Shown here: positions 34,011-43,003 of the stretch, in pieces
How the letters are laid out: every line of letters begins with the position of its first letter
Numbering within the stretch: the stretch's first letter is position 1
DNA from: Flavihumibacter sp. UBA7668
GTDB lineage: Bacteria; Bacteroidota; Bacteroidia; Chitinophagales; Chitinophagaceae
NCBI RefSeq assembly: GCF_002483205.1
Contig: NZ_DLHM01000003.1
Location: forward strand, 62,001 to 126,000
Direction: 5' to 3'
Length of the DNA: 64,000 nt
Notes under the pieces: model-generated
Database searches by the model: none
Told to the model about the DNA's origin: nothing
The model's input: the letters and a program-made list of their open reading frames with translations, nothing else
Program-made: the position numbers and the translations under genes

Positions 34011-36003
34011 CTCCAGTTTTTTTATTATTTAACAGCATATACCTGGCTGTTTCAAAATAGGCTTTGGACCACCACTCATACCAGTTTTTATCTGGCAAAG
34101 AACCAGTTTGCTTCGCAGAGAAATCAGCCCATTCCAATGAATTAATCCCTCCCTGGAGAGACCTGCTATAATAATACTGATTGTATAGAATTCCGCGGTT
34201 TTTATTGTTGATATCGAGGATAAATGCCCTGCTAAGTCTTCCTTCTCCGTTAAAATGCATGCTGGCCAGATCACGCCCTAAACTTGTATTCCGATAGGGA
34301 ATATTAGCTATACCTGCAATCGTTGGAAGAACATCTACCTGAGAAGAAATATCATGCACTCTTTTTACAGGTATTTTTCCAGGGGCATAAAACAAAAGCG
34401 GAACATGATTGGAAGAGAGTGAATTTTTTGTCCAGGAATCTGGAAAAAGCGATCCTGCATTACCAGCAATACCATGATCTCCGATAAATACAAAAAGTGT
34501 ATTATTAAAATAAGCAGATTTTTTTGCCTTTTCAATGAACGTTTTAAAGCAGTAATCGGTATATCGGAAAGCGTTTAATTCCTCATTTGATTCAAATCCG
34601 TATTTGCGAAGACTATCGAGTGGAAAATCAACAATACCCAGTGCCTCCCTGTCTTCCTCCGGAATTGTATAGGGGCGATGATTATCCGCTGTTTGAATGA
34701 TTGCAAAAAATGGATGTTTTTCTTTTTGTAAAACTTTGTCTGCTTCAAGGAAAAGGTGTTTATCACTGATACCCCAAACATCAATGCGAGGTACTTCATA
34801 ATCATCTTCCTCAAAAATGGTCAATCCACTTATATTATTGTTCAGGATTCCACGGATGTTTGCCCAGCTTGTACTACCTCCGATAAAATAGAATTTAGTA
34901 TGGTCTTTAAAATCATTTATAATGGTATGCTGATCTACCATCATAGGATTTCTACTTGCCGTTTTAACCAGTTCAACATCCGGAACACCTGTAATAGTTG
35001 CCCATACGCCTCTGGCGGTTGCGATGGTTGGTGTAAAGCAATTATCAAAAAACAATCCTTCCCGACATAGCTGATCAAAATAAGGAGTTGTATTTAACGG
35101 ACTTCCCCACATCGAACTTTTATAACCGCTGAAACTTTCGCAGATTACCAGCACAATATTGGGCGTTGAACTACCCGACCAGTTTGCAATGGTATCGGGT
35201 TGCATATCCCTTCGGAAATTCAATTTCACACTGTCTTTTTCATCAACACCCAGCCAGTCTGCCATTTCGGAATAACTATTACGAACGGTTTTTATATCAT
35301 AGGAAGAAGTTCGGAAACTAAAAGAGCTGAAAAAAGATTGGACAGGATTCAATGCAATATTGGCTTTAAAGTCGGAGCCCAGGTTAAATGCATCACTCCA
35401 TCTTAATGGATACTGGCCTATTCTTCCAAATATACCAATACCCCAAATCAGAAAAAGTAAAACTGGGAGCAACCAGGAATACGGCTTTACCGGTCGATAA
35501 TTTTCGACCCTGCTCCATTTAAAGGTTCGCCGGATACTTAGCACCATCAACCAGGTGAGAAAAATAACAGCCAGTAAAAGTCGAATTACAGGATAGGTTT
35601 GCCATACCATACTGGCGGAAATTCCCGCATCCTGCAGAAAACCGAGCGCACTGGCATTCAATCGCTGATTAAGATACCTGAAGTGAAGAAAATCAATAAT
35701 ATAAAAAATAATTAATAAAAGAAATACCACCCCAAGAATCCAGGTCCAGGCTTTTTTTGCTCTTTCCTTCTTGAAAGGATTTAATGCAGAAATATTACCA
35801 AAAACAAATAAGAGCAATCCAATCAGTGCAACAATTCTGAAATCATATCGAAACCCTAGCCAAAAAGTAGGAAATACAGAACTATCCCCGGATTCAGGAA
35901 CAGCAAATACCATCCAGGTGAACAGTCTTGCCAATGACATGGTTACAAGCAGAAACAAACTAATAAGTAAGATCCATCGTAGTATGGGGGAAATCCTGAA
36001 CAT
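34003..36003 (-). CDS. LTA-synthase-like membrane sulfatase/phosphotransferase
   Basis: The protein has 666 residues, with five membrane helices in the first 215 and then an outward-facing sulfatase-fold domain. That domain has VICESFSGYKSSMWGS at its start (metal Glu), a Thr nucleophile expected in FTPTIATARGVWAT, the FYFIGGSTSWAN stretch, and GDHGIAG with metal ligands. Gram-positive relatives polymerise glycerol phosphate. In Bacteroidota the same architecture is thought to add phosphoglycerol or phosphoethanolamine to envelope glycans or lipids. Substrate is inference. A PAP2 phosphatase gene is divergent from it, and both might act on envelope lipid phosphates. Confidence 0.88.
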   Translation of the reverse strand: MFRISPILRWILLISLFLLVTMSLARLFTWMVFAVPESGDSSVFPTFWLGFRYDFRIVALIGLLLFVFGNISALNPFKKERAKKAWTWILGVVFLLLIIFYIIDFLHFRYLNQRLNASALGFLQDAGISASMVWQTYPVIRLLLAVIFLTWLMVLSIRRTFKWSRVENYRPVKPYSWLLPVLLFLIWGIGIFGRIGQYPLRWSDAFNLGSDFKANIALNPVQSFFSSFSFRTSSYDIKTVRNSYSEMADWLGVDEKDSVKLNFRRDMQPDTIANWSGSSTPNIVLVICESFSGYKSSMWGSPLNTTPYFDQLCREGLFFDNCFTPTIATARGVWATITGVPDVELVKTASRNPMMVDQHTIINDFKDHTKFYFIGGSTSWANIRGILNNNISGLTIFEEDDYEVPRIDVWGISDKHLFLEADKVLQKEKHPFFAIIQTADNHRPYTIPEEDREALGIVDFPLDSLRKYGFESNEELNAFRYTDYCFKTFIEKAKKSAYFNNTLFVFIGDHGIAGNAGSLFPDSWTKNSLSSNHVPLLFYAPGKIPVKRVHDISSQVDVLPTIAGIANIPYRNTSLGRDLASMHFNGEGRLSRAFILDINNKNRGILYNQYYYSRSLQGGINSLEWADFSAKQTGSLPDKNWYEWWSKAYFETARYMLLNNKKTGVR

Positions 36004-36057
36004 GCGCGCGAATTTCGTAATAATTTAAACATCCCGGCTTTATTATTGCTAACTACC

Positions 36058-36065
36058 TATTTTTG
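36058..36065 (+). promoter_or_regulatory. -7 box TATTTTTG of the PAP2 gene
   Basis: Perfect TAnnTTTG match 17 bp before the ATG at 36083. Confidence 0.4.
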
Positions 36066-36082
36066 TGTAAGTTGTAATAAAT

Positions 36083-36670
36083 ATGGAATTTTTTAACCGG
36101 GTGATTGAAATGGACAAAAAGATTTTTGTTCAGATAAACAGCCATTGGCATCATCCCCTACTGGATTTTATTTTCCAGCATATCCGTGAAACTTATTTCT
36201 GGATACCTCTCTATCTGTTTTTCTTTGTTCTGGCTATCCAGAATTTAGGTAAAAAAGGCTGGTGGTGGGTACTTTTTGCTATTTGTACTATTGCGTTAAC
36301 TGATCAGATAAGCAGCAACCTCATAAAAAACAATATAATACGCATCAGGCCCTGCCGGGATCCCGAGATTATGGACCAGGTTCGTTTTTTTGTACGCTAT
36401 TGTCCACGTAGCAGCAGTTTCACCTCTTCCCATGCCACCAATCATTTTGGTTTTGCCGGATTTGTTGCTTTATCCTTAAGGCCTTTGCTTGGACCATGGG
36501 TAAATATTCTCTTTCTGTTTGCGGCCCTAGTATCATTTGCCCAGGTATATGTAGGCGTACACTATCCACTGGACGTAATAGCTGGCGGATTGCTTGGCGC
36601 CATGCTGGGTTATGGAATGAGTAGTATCTTCAATAAAAATATTGGCCTTCCGAAACCGGAGGCTATCTGA
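36083..36670 (+). CDS. PAP2-family membrane phosphatase
   Basis: The protein has 195 residues and five or six membrane helices. The three phosphatase motifs are present in slightly varied form: NNIIRIRPCRD (KxxxxxxRP-like), SSSFTSSHATNHFG (PSGH-like with Ser in place of Pro-Ser-Gly), and VYVGVHYPLDVIAGG with the catalytic His and Asp. PAP2 enzymes dephosphorylate undecaprenyl diphosphate, phosphatidic acid or lipid A. A role in undecaprenyl phosphate recycling is possible but not shown. The gene after it begins 10 bp downstream, so they probably share a transcript. Confidence 0.88.
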   Translation: MEFFNRVIEMDKKIFVQINSHWHHPLLDFIFQHIRETYFWIPLYLFFFVLAIQNLGKKGWWWVLFAICTIALTDQISSNLIKNNIIRIRPCRDPEIMDQVRFFVRYCPRSSSFTSSHATNHFGFAGFVALSLRPLLGPWVNILFLFAALVSFAQVYVGVHYPLDVIAGGLLGAMLGYGMSSIFNKNIGLPKPEAI

Positions 36671-36680
36671 ACTTCAAAAC

Positions 36681-37982
36681 ATGCTTGAGATCTTTATAAT
36701 ATTAGGTTTAATTCTTTTAAATGGTATTTTTTCAATGGCGGAAATCGCGCTGGTTTCCGCGAGGAAAGCAAGACTCGAATCTCAGTCGCAAAGAGGTGAC
36801 CTGAGGGCGAAAGAGGCGCTGGCCCTGGCCAATCATCCTGACACTTTTTTATCTACGGTGCAAATTGGGATTACACTAATTGGTATCCTGACTGGTATTT
36901 TTTCCGGTGAAACACTTACCACCGACACAGCAGATTTTTTTCGTCAGTTTCCAGCCATCAGCCAGTATGCCAATGGAATTGCCACCGCAATTGTTGTAAT
37001 AATTCTTACCTATTTCAGCATGGTTTTGGGTGAATTATTACCAAAAAGAATTGGTCTGTCCAATCCTGAAAAAATTGCCAAACTGGTAGCCGGACCAATG
37101 CGAATCATTAGTATGGTCACACACCCTTTCATCTGGTTACTGAGCAAATCAACCAACCTTTTAAGCCGGTTATTAGGTGTTAAGCCCAATGACTCTCAGG
37201 TAACGGAAGAAGAAATCAAAGCCATCATCAGCGAAGGAACCGAGCAGGGTACCATAGAGGAAGCAGAGCAGGAAATAATTGAACGGGTATTTCATCTTGG
37301 CGACAGAAATATTACATCCCTGATGACCCACCGGAGTGATATTATCTGGTTCGACATCAATGACAATGAACAGTCCATCAAGGAAAAAATCATCAAGGAA
37401 CCACATTCCATCTATCCTATATGCAATGAAGACATCGACGATATAAAGGGGGTTGTATCGATAAAGGACCTATACATTACAAATGACCTTACTTTGTTTA
37501 AGCATATCATGAAGCCGGCCATGTTTGTTCCTGAAAACAATACTGCTTACCGCGTTTTGGAAAAATTCAAGGAGACTCAATTACATTCCTGTTTTATTGT
37601 GGATGAGTATGGTTCTGTACTTGGAATGATAACATTAAATGATATCCTGGAAGCAATTGTTGGTGATTTACCGCAGCCGGATATAGAAGATTATGAAATC
37701 ATCAAGCGGGATGATGGAAGCTATCTGGTTGACGCCCAGATTCCTTTTTATGATTTCTTATCCAGATTTGAAATGACCGACTGGATGAATGAAGGTGAAC
37801 AGGAGTTCAACACACTGGCCGGATTTATTCTTCACAAACTGGAAAGAATCCCTCATACCGGGGACACATTGGAATGGAAAGGGTTCCGATTTGAAATAAT
37901 CGATATGGATTCTCTTCGGATTGATAAAATAATGGTTACCATTTCGCAGGATATAAGGGAAGGAATGGATGATGAAGACTAG
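36681..37982 (+). CDS. CNNM/CorC (hemolysin-like, TlyC) membrane protein with CBS domains
   Basis: The protein has 433 residues from the ATG at 36681, giving MLEIFIILGLILLNGIFSMAEIALVSARK, the normal N-terminus of the DUF21 domain. The first 190 residues are that membrane domain (TVQIGITLIGILTGIFSGE). Two CBS domains follow, at about 205-260 (ITSLMTHRSDIIWFDIND) and 265-325 (HSCFIVDEYGSVLGMITLND). A C-terminal CorC_HlyC transporter-associated domain closes the protein. Family members are linked to Mg2+ or Co2+ efflux and resistance; haemolysis is doubtful. It lies just downstream of the PAP2 gene. Confidence 0.92.
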   Translation: MLEIFIILGLILLNGIFSMAEIALVSARKARLESQSQRGDLRAKEALALANHPDTFLSTVQIGITLIGILTGIFSGETLTTDTADFFRQFPAISQYANGIATAIVVIILTYFSMVLGELLPKRIGLSNPEKIAKLVAGPMRIISMVTHPFIWLLSKSTNLLSRLLGVKPNDSQVTEEEIKAIISEGTEQGTIEEAEQEIIERVFHLGDRNITSLMTHRSDIIWFDINDNEQSIKEKIIKEPHSIYPICNEDIDDIKGVVSIKDLYITNDLTLFKHIMKPAMFVPENNTAYRVLEKFKETQLHSCFIVDEYGSVLGMITLNDILEAIVGDLPQPDIEDYEIIKRDDGSYLVDAQIPFYDFLSRFEMTDWMNEGEQEFNTLAGFILHKLERIPHTGDTLEWKGFRFEIIDMDSLRIDKIMVTISQDIREGMDDED

Positions 37983-38467
37983 AAACTGGCGGAAAACTGC
38001 CTTTCCGGAAACATTATTTTGCCACTTTTCCGCAGGTTATTCGCATTCAGGTGAATCAGGTGAATCTGTTGATTCAGTACATTATATAAAAGTGTATTGG
38101 TAAGTTCCATTTTCTGAACAAAACCAATCCCTTTTACCTGCACATAACACCAGGCGGCTTCCCGTTCTTTTTCATATCCGACAAATTCCAACTGAACCGG
38201 TTTGCCATCCACTTTCAATTTAAAATTATTTTGAATATATTGAAATACCCATGTTTCAGTTTGTTTGGGATCTTTCGGATTACTTAGATCAACAGCAGTT
38301 TTGTATTGGTCAGTGAGTCCGCGTTCAAAATCATCAATAAATAGTTTTATACTGATCTCCAGCGTTTTTTCGGGTTGATTATGTTGAACTTCCGTGACAC
38401 CAACATAAAAAGGGTGCATCCAGCTGAGCCAGGAAACAAGTACCCACTTAAACAAAATTGCCGCCAT
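37979..38467 (-). CDS. DUF6702-like secreted protein
   Basis: The protein has 162 residues with a short hydrophobic N-terminus (MAAILFKWVLVSWLSW) followed by MHPFYVGVTEVQHN. It resembles the Bacteroidota DUF6702 family, usually found beside HupE/UreJ and M1 peptidase genes as here. The body is predicted as a beta-sandwich (KTLEISIKLFIDDFERGL, WCYVQVKGIGFVQKMEL). Function is unknown. It is divergent from the HupE gene (58 bp) and overlaps the convergent CNNM gene by 4 bp. Confidence 0.78.
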   Translation of the reverse strand: MAAILFKWVLVSWLSWMHPFYVGVTEVQHNQPEKTLEISIKLFIDDFERGLTDQYKTAVDLSNPKDPKQTETWVFQYIQNNFKLKVDGKPVQLEFVGYEKEREAAWCYVQVKGIGFVQKMELTNTLLYNVLNQQIHLIHLNANNLRKSGKIMFPERQFSASF

Positions 38468-38525
38468 TAAACATTTTTATTTTTTCAGCACAAAACTCTG
38501 GTTTATTTTGGTAGCCTACTAATTT

Positions 38526-39143
38526 ATGCAAGATTTTAACCTTTACTTCGGGTTGGGCGTAGAACATATCCTAACCTGGGATGCACTGGATCATATTTTA
38601 TTTGTAACGGCCCTCTGTTTAAGGTATCGGTTTGCAGACTGGAAAAAAGTGGCGATAATGGTGACTGCTTTTACCATAGGGCACAGTGCTACTCTTGTTT
38701 TGAGCGTTTTGGGTTATGTGTCGGTTTCTGTACCCTGGATTGAATTCCTGATTGCGTTGACGATTGCCGGAACCGCCATGAATAATTTGTTTTTCAAGGG
38801 GGGGAATACGCAGAAAAAACTGCCAGTTATTTATTTCTTTGCGCTCTTCTTCGGTATGATACATGGACTGGCTTATGCCAATCTGCTGCTGGATCTGGAA
38901 GGTGGAGAGAACCTGACAAGTCATCTACTGGCCTTTAATCTGGGAATCGAGGTAGCGCAACTCCTTGTAGTTGCGGTTGTATTGGCACTAACCTTTATTT
39001 TTGTAGAGAAGCTGAAATTGCCCCAGATCTGGTGGATAAGAATATGGTCGATCCTTATTCTGGTATTTACATTAAAAATCGCCTGGGAGCGAATTCCCGA
39101 ATTAAAAAAAGAAACACAAACAGCAATAATAACAAAGCAATGA
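38526..39143 (+). CDS. HupE/UreJ family membrane protein
   Basis: The protein has 205 residues and six or seven membrane helices. Family hallmarks are HILTWDALDHILFV with conserved His and Asp near the N-terminus, TAFTIGHSATLVLS, FFGMIHGLAYANLL, and FNLGIEVAQLLVV. HupE/UreJ members are linked to nickel or cobalt uptake, but this one is next to neither hydrogenase nor urease genes. Its stop overlaps the start of the M1 peptidase gene by 4 bp (ATGA), which suggests coupled translation with a metallopeptidase. Confidence 0.87.
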   Translation: MQDFNLYFGLGVEHILTWDALDHILFVTALCLRYRFADWKKVAIMVTAFTIGHSATLVLSVLGYVSVSVPWIEFLIALTIAGTAMNNLFFKGGNTQKKLPVIYFFALFFGMIHGLAYANLLLDLEGGENLTSHLLAFNLGIEVAQLLVVAVVLALTFIFVEKLKLPQIWWIRIWSILILVFTLKIAWERIPELKKETQTAIITKQ

Positions 39144-41509
39144 GAAAACTCCTATTTGCATGTCTGGGACTTATGTCGGGAACGGCAATGGCCCAAAACA
39201 TTCAAAACAATCCGGGTTCCAACCATGGGAATAAATTTGAGCAGTTGGGAACCATTCTGCCTACACCAAATGAGTATCGTACTGCCAGTGGAGCGCCAGG
39301 TCCAAAATACTGGCAACAACGGGCAGATTATGATATTAAATGTGAGCTGGATGAAGAAAAACTGCGTCTGACCGGCTCGGAAACTATTACCTATTTTAAT
39401 AATTCTCCGGATGAGTTAACCTATCTCTGGTTTCAGCTGGATGAAAATGAGCATAGTTCAGACCGTAATGCCAATTACCAGGATGCTTCCAGTATGGGCA
39501 AGCAGGCAGTGGATATTCAGATTGACCGGCTTACTCCTGAAAAAACGGATGGCGGCGTGAACATCCTAAAACTGACTGATGCACTCGGAAAGCCAATGAA
39601 GTACACGGTTAATAAAACCATGATGCGCGTTGATCTGCCAACCGTATTAAAACCCGGACAAAAAATCGTTCTTAAAATCGACTGGAACTATAAAATCACC
39701 GACCGCATGAAAGAAGGTGGTCGTGGCGGTTATGAGTTTTTTCCGGAAGATGGCAATCATCTTTTCACGATAACACAATGGTATCCCCGGCTTTGTGTAT
39801 ACAGTGATTTTCAGGGCTGGCAGAACCACCAGTTTACCGGAAGAGGTGAATTTGCTCTCACTTTTGGAAACTACAAAGTTCAGATGACTGTTCCTGCAGA
39901 CCATATGGTAGGATCAACCGGCGAATGTTTAAACTATGCACAGGTTTTGACTCCGACTCAAATGGCTCGTTACCAAAAAGCCCAGTCGGCCAAAGATGTA
40001 ATTGAAATAGTGACCCTGGAAGAAGCTAAAAAGGCAGAAAAGTCCAAAAGCAAAACAAAGAAAACCTGGGTTTACAAAGCAGACAATGTGCGTGATTTTG
40101 CCTGGACTTCAAGTCGCAAGTTTGTGTGGGATGCCATGCCGGCAATGGTAGAAGGTAAAAAAGTAATGTGTATGAGTTTCTATGGTAAAGAGGCCTATGG
40201 CTTATACCGTCCTTATTCTACCAAAGCAGTTGCACATACAATCAAATCCTATTCAAAATTCTCTATCCCCTACCCTTACCCTGTTGCTCAGAGTGTGGAA
40301 GCATCCAACGGTATGGAATACCCAATGATCTGTTTCAACTATGGACGTACAGCGCCGGATGGCACTTATAGTGAAAGCACCAAGTATGGTATGCTGGGCG
40401 TAATTATTCACGAAGTTGGGCATAACTTCTTCCCGATGATTGTGAACAGCGATGAGCGTCAGTGGAGCTGGATGGATGAAGGGTTAAATACCTTTGTGGA
40501 ATACCTGACCGAAGAATTATGGGATAATAAATTCCCCAGCCGTCGTGGTCCGGCTGTAGGAATTGTTGATTATATGAAGCTTCCAAAAGATCAGCTGGAG
40601 CCAATTATGACCAATAGCGAAAACATCATCCAGTTTGGCCCTAACGCTTATTCCAAGCCCGCAACTGGTTTGAATATTCTCCGCGAAACTATCATGGGGC
40701 GTGAGTTGTTTGATTATGCATTTAAAGAATATTCCCGTCGCTGGGCATTCAAACATCCTACACCTGCTGATTTATTCCGCACCATGGAAGATGCGAGTGG
40801 AGAAGATCTGGATTGGTTCTGGAGAGGCTGGTTCTACAGTACGGAAGCAACCGATATTGCCATTGATACCGTAAAATACCTGACGCCGGAATTTGCAGAT
40901 TTACCAGCACAGGCTACAGGAACACGTAAAATCAAACTGGCAAAACCTCAGGTGAATGAGTTTGAGGATATCAGCAAAATCAGAAACAGGGAAGATAAGA
41001 GTATTGTTTTTGAAGTGGATCGTGACACGACCCTTCGTGATTTTTACTGGAGATATGCAAGAGGAATTGAGAAATATGATACCACCAGTTATGAAGTTCC
41101 TTCCAACGTAAATGTGGAGAAAGCGGATGCAGAAATCCAGTCAAAATATGGCAACAAACATATTTATGAAATTGCTTTTGCTAACAAAGGCGGACTTGTA
41201 ATGCCTGTAATAGTTGAGTTCACCTATGAAGATGGCAGCAAGGAAGTGGATCGGATTCCTGCCCAGATCTGGAGAAAGAATGAGAACAAGGTAACTAAAG
41301 TATATGTGAAGGATAAAAAAGTGAAATCCATTCAGCTTGATCCGATGAAGGAAACGGCTGATATCAATGAAGGAAATAACACCTGGGGTAGCATCGCCGC
41401 ACCAAGCAAATTCCAGCTTTACAAAATGAAGCAGGCTGCACGCGGCCAAAGCACCGGAATTACACCAATGCAAAAAGCACAGGAAAATAAAGAGAAGAAA
41501 GGCTTTTAG
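39140..41509 (+). CDS. Secreted M1-family metallopeptidase
   Basis: The protein has 789 residues from the ATG at 39140, which gives a signal peptide ending GTAMAQ; the longer frame from 39032 lies inside hupE. The zinc site is HEVGH (424-428) with the third ligand Glu447 in WMDEGLN. M1-type N-terminal beta-saddle domain precedes it (ITYFNNSPDELTYLWFQLDEN). The usual GAMEN exopeptidase motif seems replaced by SNGMEYP. The C-terminal 160 residues are beta-rich with two Lys/Asp-rich stretches. It should degrade peptides in the periplasm. A purine-rich array starts right at the stop codon. Confidence 0.92.
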   Translation: MRKLLFACLGLMSGTAMAQNIQNNPGSNHGNKFEQLGTILPTPNEYRTASGAPGPKYWQQRADYDIKCELDEEKLRLTGSETITYFNNSPDELTYLWFQLDENEHSSDRNANYQDASSMGKQAVDIQIDRLTPEKTDGGVNILKLTDALGKPMKYTVNKTMMRVDLPTVLKPGQKIVLKIDWNYKITDRMKEGGRGGYEFFPEDGNHLFTITQWYPRLCVYSDFQGWQNHQFTGRGEFALTFGNYKVQMTVPADHMVGSTGECLNYAQVLTPTQMARYQKAQSAKDVIEIVTLEEAKKAEKSKSKTKKTWVYKADNVRDFAWTSSRKFVWDAMPAMVEGKKVMCMSFYGKEAYGLYRPYSTKAVAHTIKSYSKFSIPYPYPVAQSVEASNGMEYPMICFNYGRTAPDGTYSESTKYGMLGVIIHEVGHNFFPMIVNSDERQWSWMDEGLNTFVEYLTEELWDNKFPSRRGPAVGIVDYMKLPKDQLEPIMTNSENIIQFGPNAYSKPATGLNILRETIMGRELFDYAFKEYSRRWAFKHPTPADLFRTMEDASGEDLDWFWRGWFYSTEATDIAIDTVKYLTPEFADLPAQATGTRKIKLAKPQVNEFEDISKIRNREDKSIVFEVDRDTTLRDFYWRYARGIEKYDTTSYEVPSNVNVEKADAEIQSKYGNKHIYEIAFANKGGLVMPVIVEFTYEDGSKEVDRIPAQIWRKNENKVTKVYVKDKKVKSIQLDPMKETADINEGNNTWGSIAAPSKFQLYKMKQAARGQSTGITPMQKAQENKEKKGF

Positions 41510-41541
41510 GAAGTGGGAAGTGGAGTGAAAAGTGAAAGGGA
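41510..41541 (+). repeat. Purine-rich simple-sequence array at the M1 peptidase stop codon
   Basis: GGAAGTGGGAAGTGGAGTG-type units begin on the base after the stop. An inverted pyrimidine-rich stretch at 41629-41665 lies beyond the terminator. Confidence 0.6.
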
Positions 41542-41570
41542 GCAAGCCTAAAAAATAGAGCTTTCATTAA

Positions 41571-41608
41571 TAAAAAATAACCCGCGAAGTTCGCGGGTTA
41601 TTTTTTAT
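41571..41608 (+). terminator. Rho-independent terminator of the hupE-M1 peptidase operon
   Basis: A perfect stem built on AATAACCCGCGA/TCGCGGGTTATT with a 3-base loop is followed by a U-run and preceded by an A-run, so it could work in both directions. Confidence 0.85.
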
Positions 41609-41718
41609 TGGTATGGTGCTAGCTTTTCTCTCTCCACCTTTTCCTCCCTTTTCCCTCTTCATTCTCATCTTCCTTCTGAGCACAAGGAAATTTCGTATGC
41701 AATGCTGCCCGGTATATA

Positions 41719-41767
41719 GTTCGGTAAAAATACCGAATTATTGAAATGTTCGGTGTTTTTACCGAAC
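41719..41767. repeat. Double palindrome TTCGGT..ACCGAA next to the RHH gene stop codon
   Basis: Two 19-bp arms (41719-41737 and 41749-41767) are inverted copies with one mismatch, and each arm is itself a palindrome (TTCGGT-6-ACCGAA). The second arm touches the stop codon of the ribbon-helix-helix gene. It could be a double operator or a strong RNA hairpin. No U-run follows it. Confidence 0.6.
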
Positions 41768-41977
41768 TCATTCCTCCTCTTCCGGCTCTTCCTTTCTCCC
41801 CTTTCCTTTCTCCTTTTTCCCCTCTCCCTTCTCCATTCTACCCGCCGCACGGAGTTGCTGGTGAATGATCCATTCAAGCTGGCCATTCACGCTGCGAAAT
41901 TCATCGGCGGCCCATTTTTCCAGTAGCTTATATACATCTGCATCTAACCGGAGTATGAAATTTTTCTTTTCTGCCAC
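41768..41977 (-). CDS. Ribbon-helix-helix (Arc-like) DNA-binding protein
   Basis: The protein has 69 residues from a GTG at 41977. Residues 1-45 are an Arc/MetJ-type ribbon-helix-helix (KNFILRLDADVYKLLEKWAADEFRSVNGQLEWIIHQQL). This version is commonly found next to SPFH genes in Bacteroidota. The last about 23 residues are low-complexity Lys/Glu/Gly (MEKGEGKKEKGKG), encoded by a purine-rich simple-sequence stretch like those at other gene ends here; it looks like a recent run-through extension. It lies 32 bp after the SPFH gene and is probably co-transcribed with it. Confidence 0.82.
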   Translation of the reverse strand: MAEKKNFILRLDADVYKLLEKWAADEFRSVNGQLEWIIHQQLRAAGRMEKGEGKKEKGKGRKEEPEEEE

Positions 41978-42009
41978 AATGGATTATTTCATGATCAAAA
42001 TATTGGAAA

Positions 42010-42873
42010 TTACTGGTATAAAGTTCCGGTGTTCAAAATGGGAGTCGCCGCTTTTTCTGCGCAAAGCACCACCATCAAATTACTAACCATAGCTGCCTTT
42101 TTCTCTTCATCCAGGTGTACAATTTCTTTTTTCGATAATTGTTCCAATGCAAGCTCAACCATACCAACAGCACCCTCAACAATTTTTGTTCTCGCCGCTA
42201 CAATCGCTGTAGCCTGCTGACGCTGCAACATGGCACCTGCAATTTCCTGCGCATAGGCAAGATGACTGATTCTTGCCTCAATTATCTGAATACCTGCTGG
42301 TGCAAGGCGATCAGTTAATTCCTTTTCCAGCAACTCATTCACTTTTTCACCACCACCTCTCAGGGTAATACTTGCGTTTTCATCTTCAAACTGATCATAG
42401 GGAAAACTTGTTGCCAGGTGCCGTATTGCTGCTTCACTCTGTATTTTTACATACTGCTCATAATCTTCCACTTCAAAAGCAGCTTTATAGGTGTCAGCTA
42501 CCCGCCAAACAATTACAGCGGCTATTTCAATCGGGTTCCCCATACTATCGTTCACTTTAAGACGGGAACTTTCCAAATTCTCTGAACGCAGGGAAATTTT
42601 TTGCTTGGTATACAGCGGATTTACAAATAATAGCCCATTTTCCTTGGCTGTACCAATGTATTTTCCAAAAAAGGTTAATACTCTCGAATGGTTCGGAGAA
42701 ACGACAATCAATCCGGCTGATAAATAAAAAGCCGTTAATGTCAGTATAATTCCCAATGTTATTATCCAGCCGTTTTTATGGCTGTTTATAAAAAGGACAA
42801 TCGCCACTACAAGTAGCACCAGGGTTAATACAAGGGTCAAATAACCTGAAACAGGTTTCACATTCTTTTCCAT
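42010..42873 (-). CDS. SPFH/Band 7 (prohibitin-like) membrane protein
   Basis: The protein has 287 residues. Two membrane helices lie at about 10-28 and 35-58. The Band 7 domain follows: LIVVSPNHSRVLTFFGKYIGTAKENGLLFVNP, MGNPIEIAAVIVWRVADTYKAAFEVEDYEQYV and IQIIEARISHLAYAQEIAGAMLQRQQA. The end has the helical MVELALEQLSKKEIVHLDEEKKAAMVSNLMVVLC stretch. SPFH proteins form large membrane rings linked to membrane microdomains and protease control. The paired RHH gene suggests local transcription control. A perfect -7 box is 24 bp upstream. Confidence 0.93.
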   Translation of the reverse strand: MEKNVKPVSGYLTLVLTLVLLVVAIVLFINSHKNGWIITLGIILTLTAFYLSAGLIVVSPNHSRVLTFFGKYIGTAKENGLLFVNPLYTKQKISLRSENLESSRLKVNDSMGNPIEIAAVIVWRVADTYKAAFEVEDYEQYVKIQSEAAIRHLATSFPYDQFEDENASITLRGGGEKVNELLEKELTDRLAPAGIQIIEARISHLAYAQEIAGAMLQRQQATAIVAARTKIVEGAVGMVELALEQLSKKEIVHLDEEKKAAMVSNLMVVLCAEKAATPILNTGTLYQ

Positions 42874-42897
42874 ATTGTTATGATATTAAAATGATAT

Positions 42898-42905
42898 CAA
42901 ATTTA
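42898..42905 (-). promoter_or_regulatory. -7 box TAAATTTG of the SPFH-RHH operon
   Basis: Perfect TAnnTTTG match 24 bp before the ATG at 42873. Confidence 0.4.
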
Positions 42906-43003
42906 CCTTATTTTTTAACATTCTCCTAAAATCTTTTATTATTTAATTGTGAACCAGAATCAGTTATTTTTAGTTATTTCTGCAACATCAATTCTTGTCT
43001 CTT

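Noticed and set aside
41665..41886. Arg/Glu-rich 73-codon frame near the RHH gene
   Set aside because: It is an out-of-frame reading of purine-rich simple-sequence DNA overlapping the true RHH gene.
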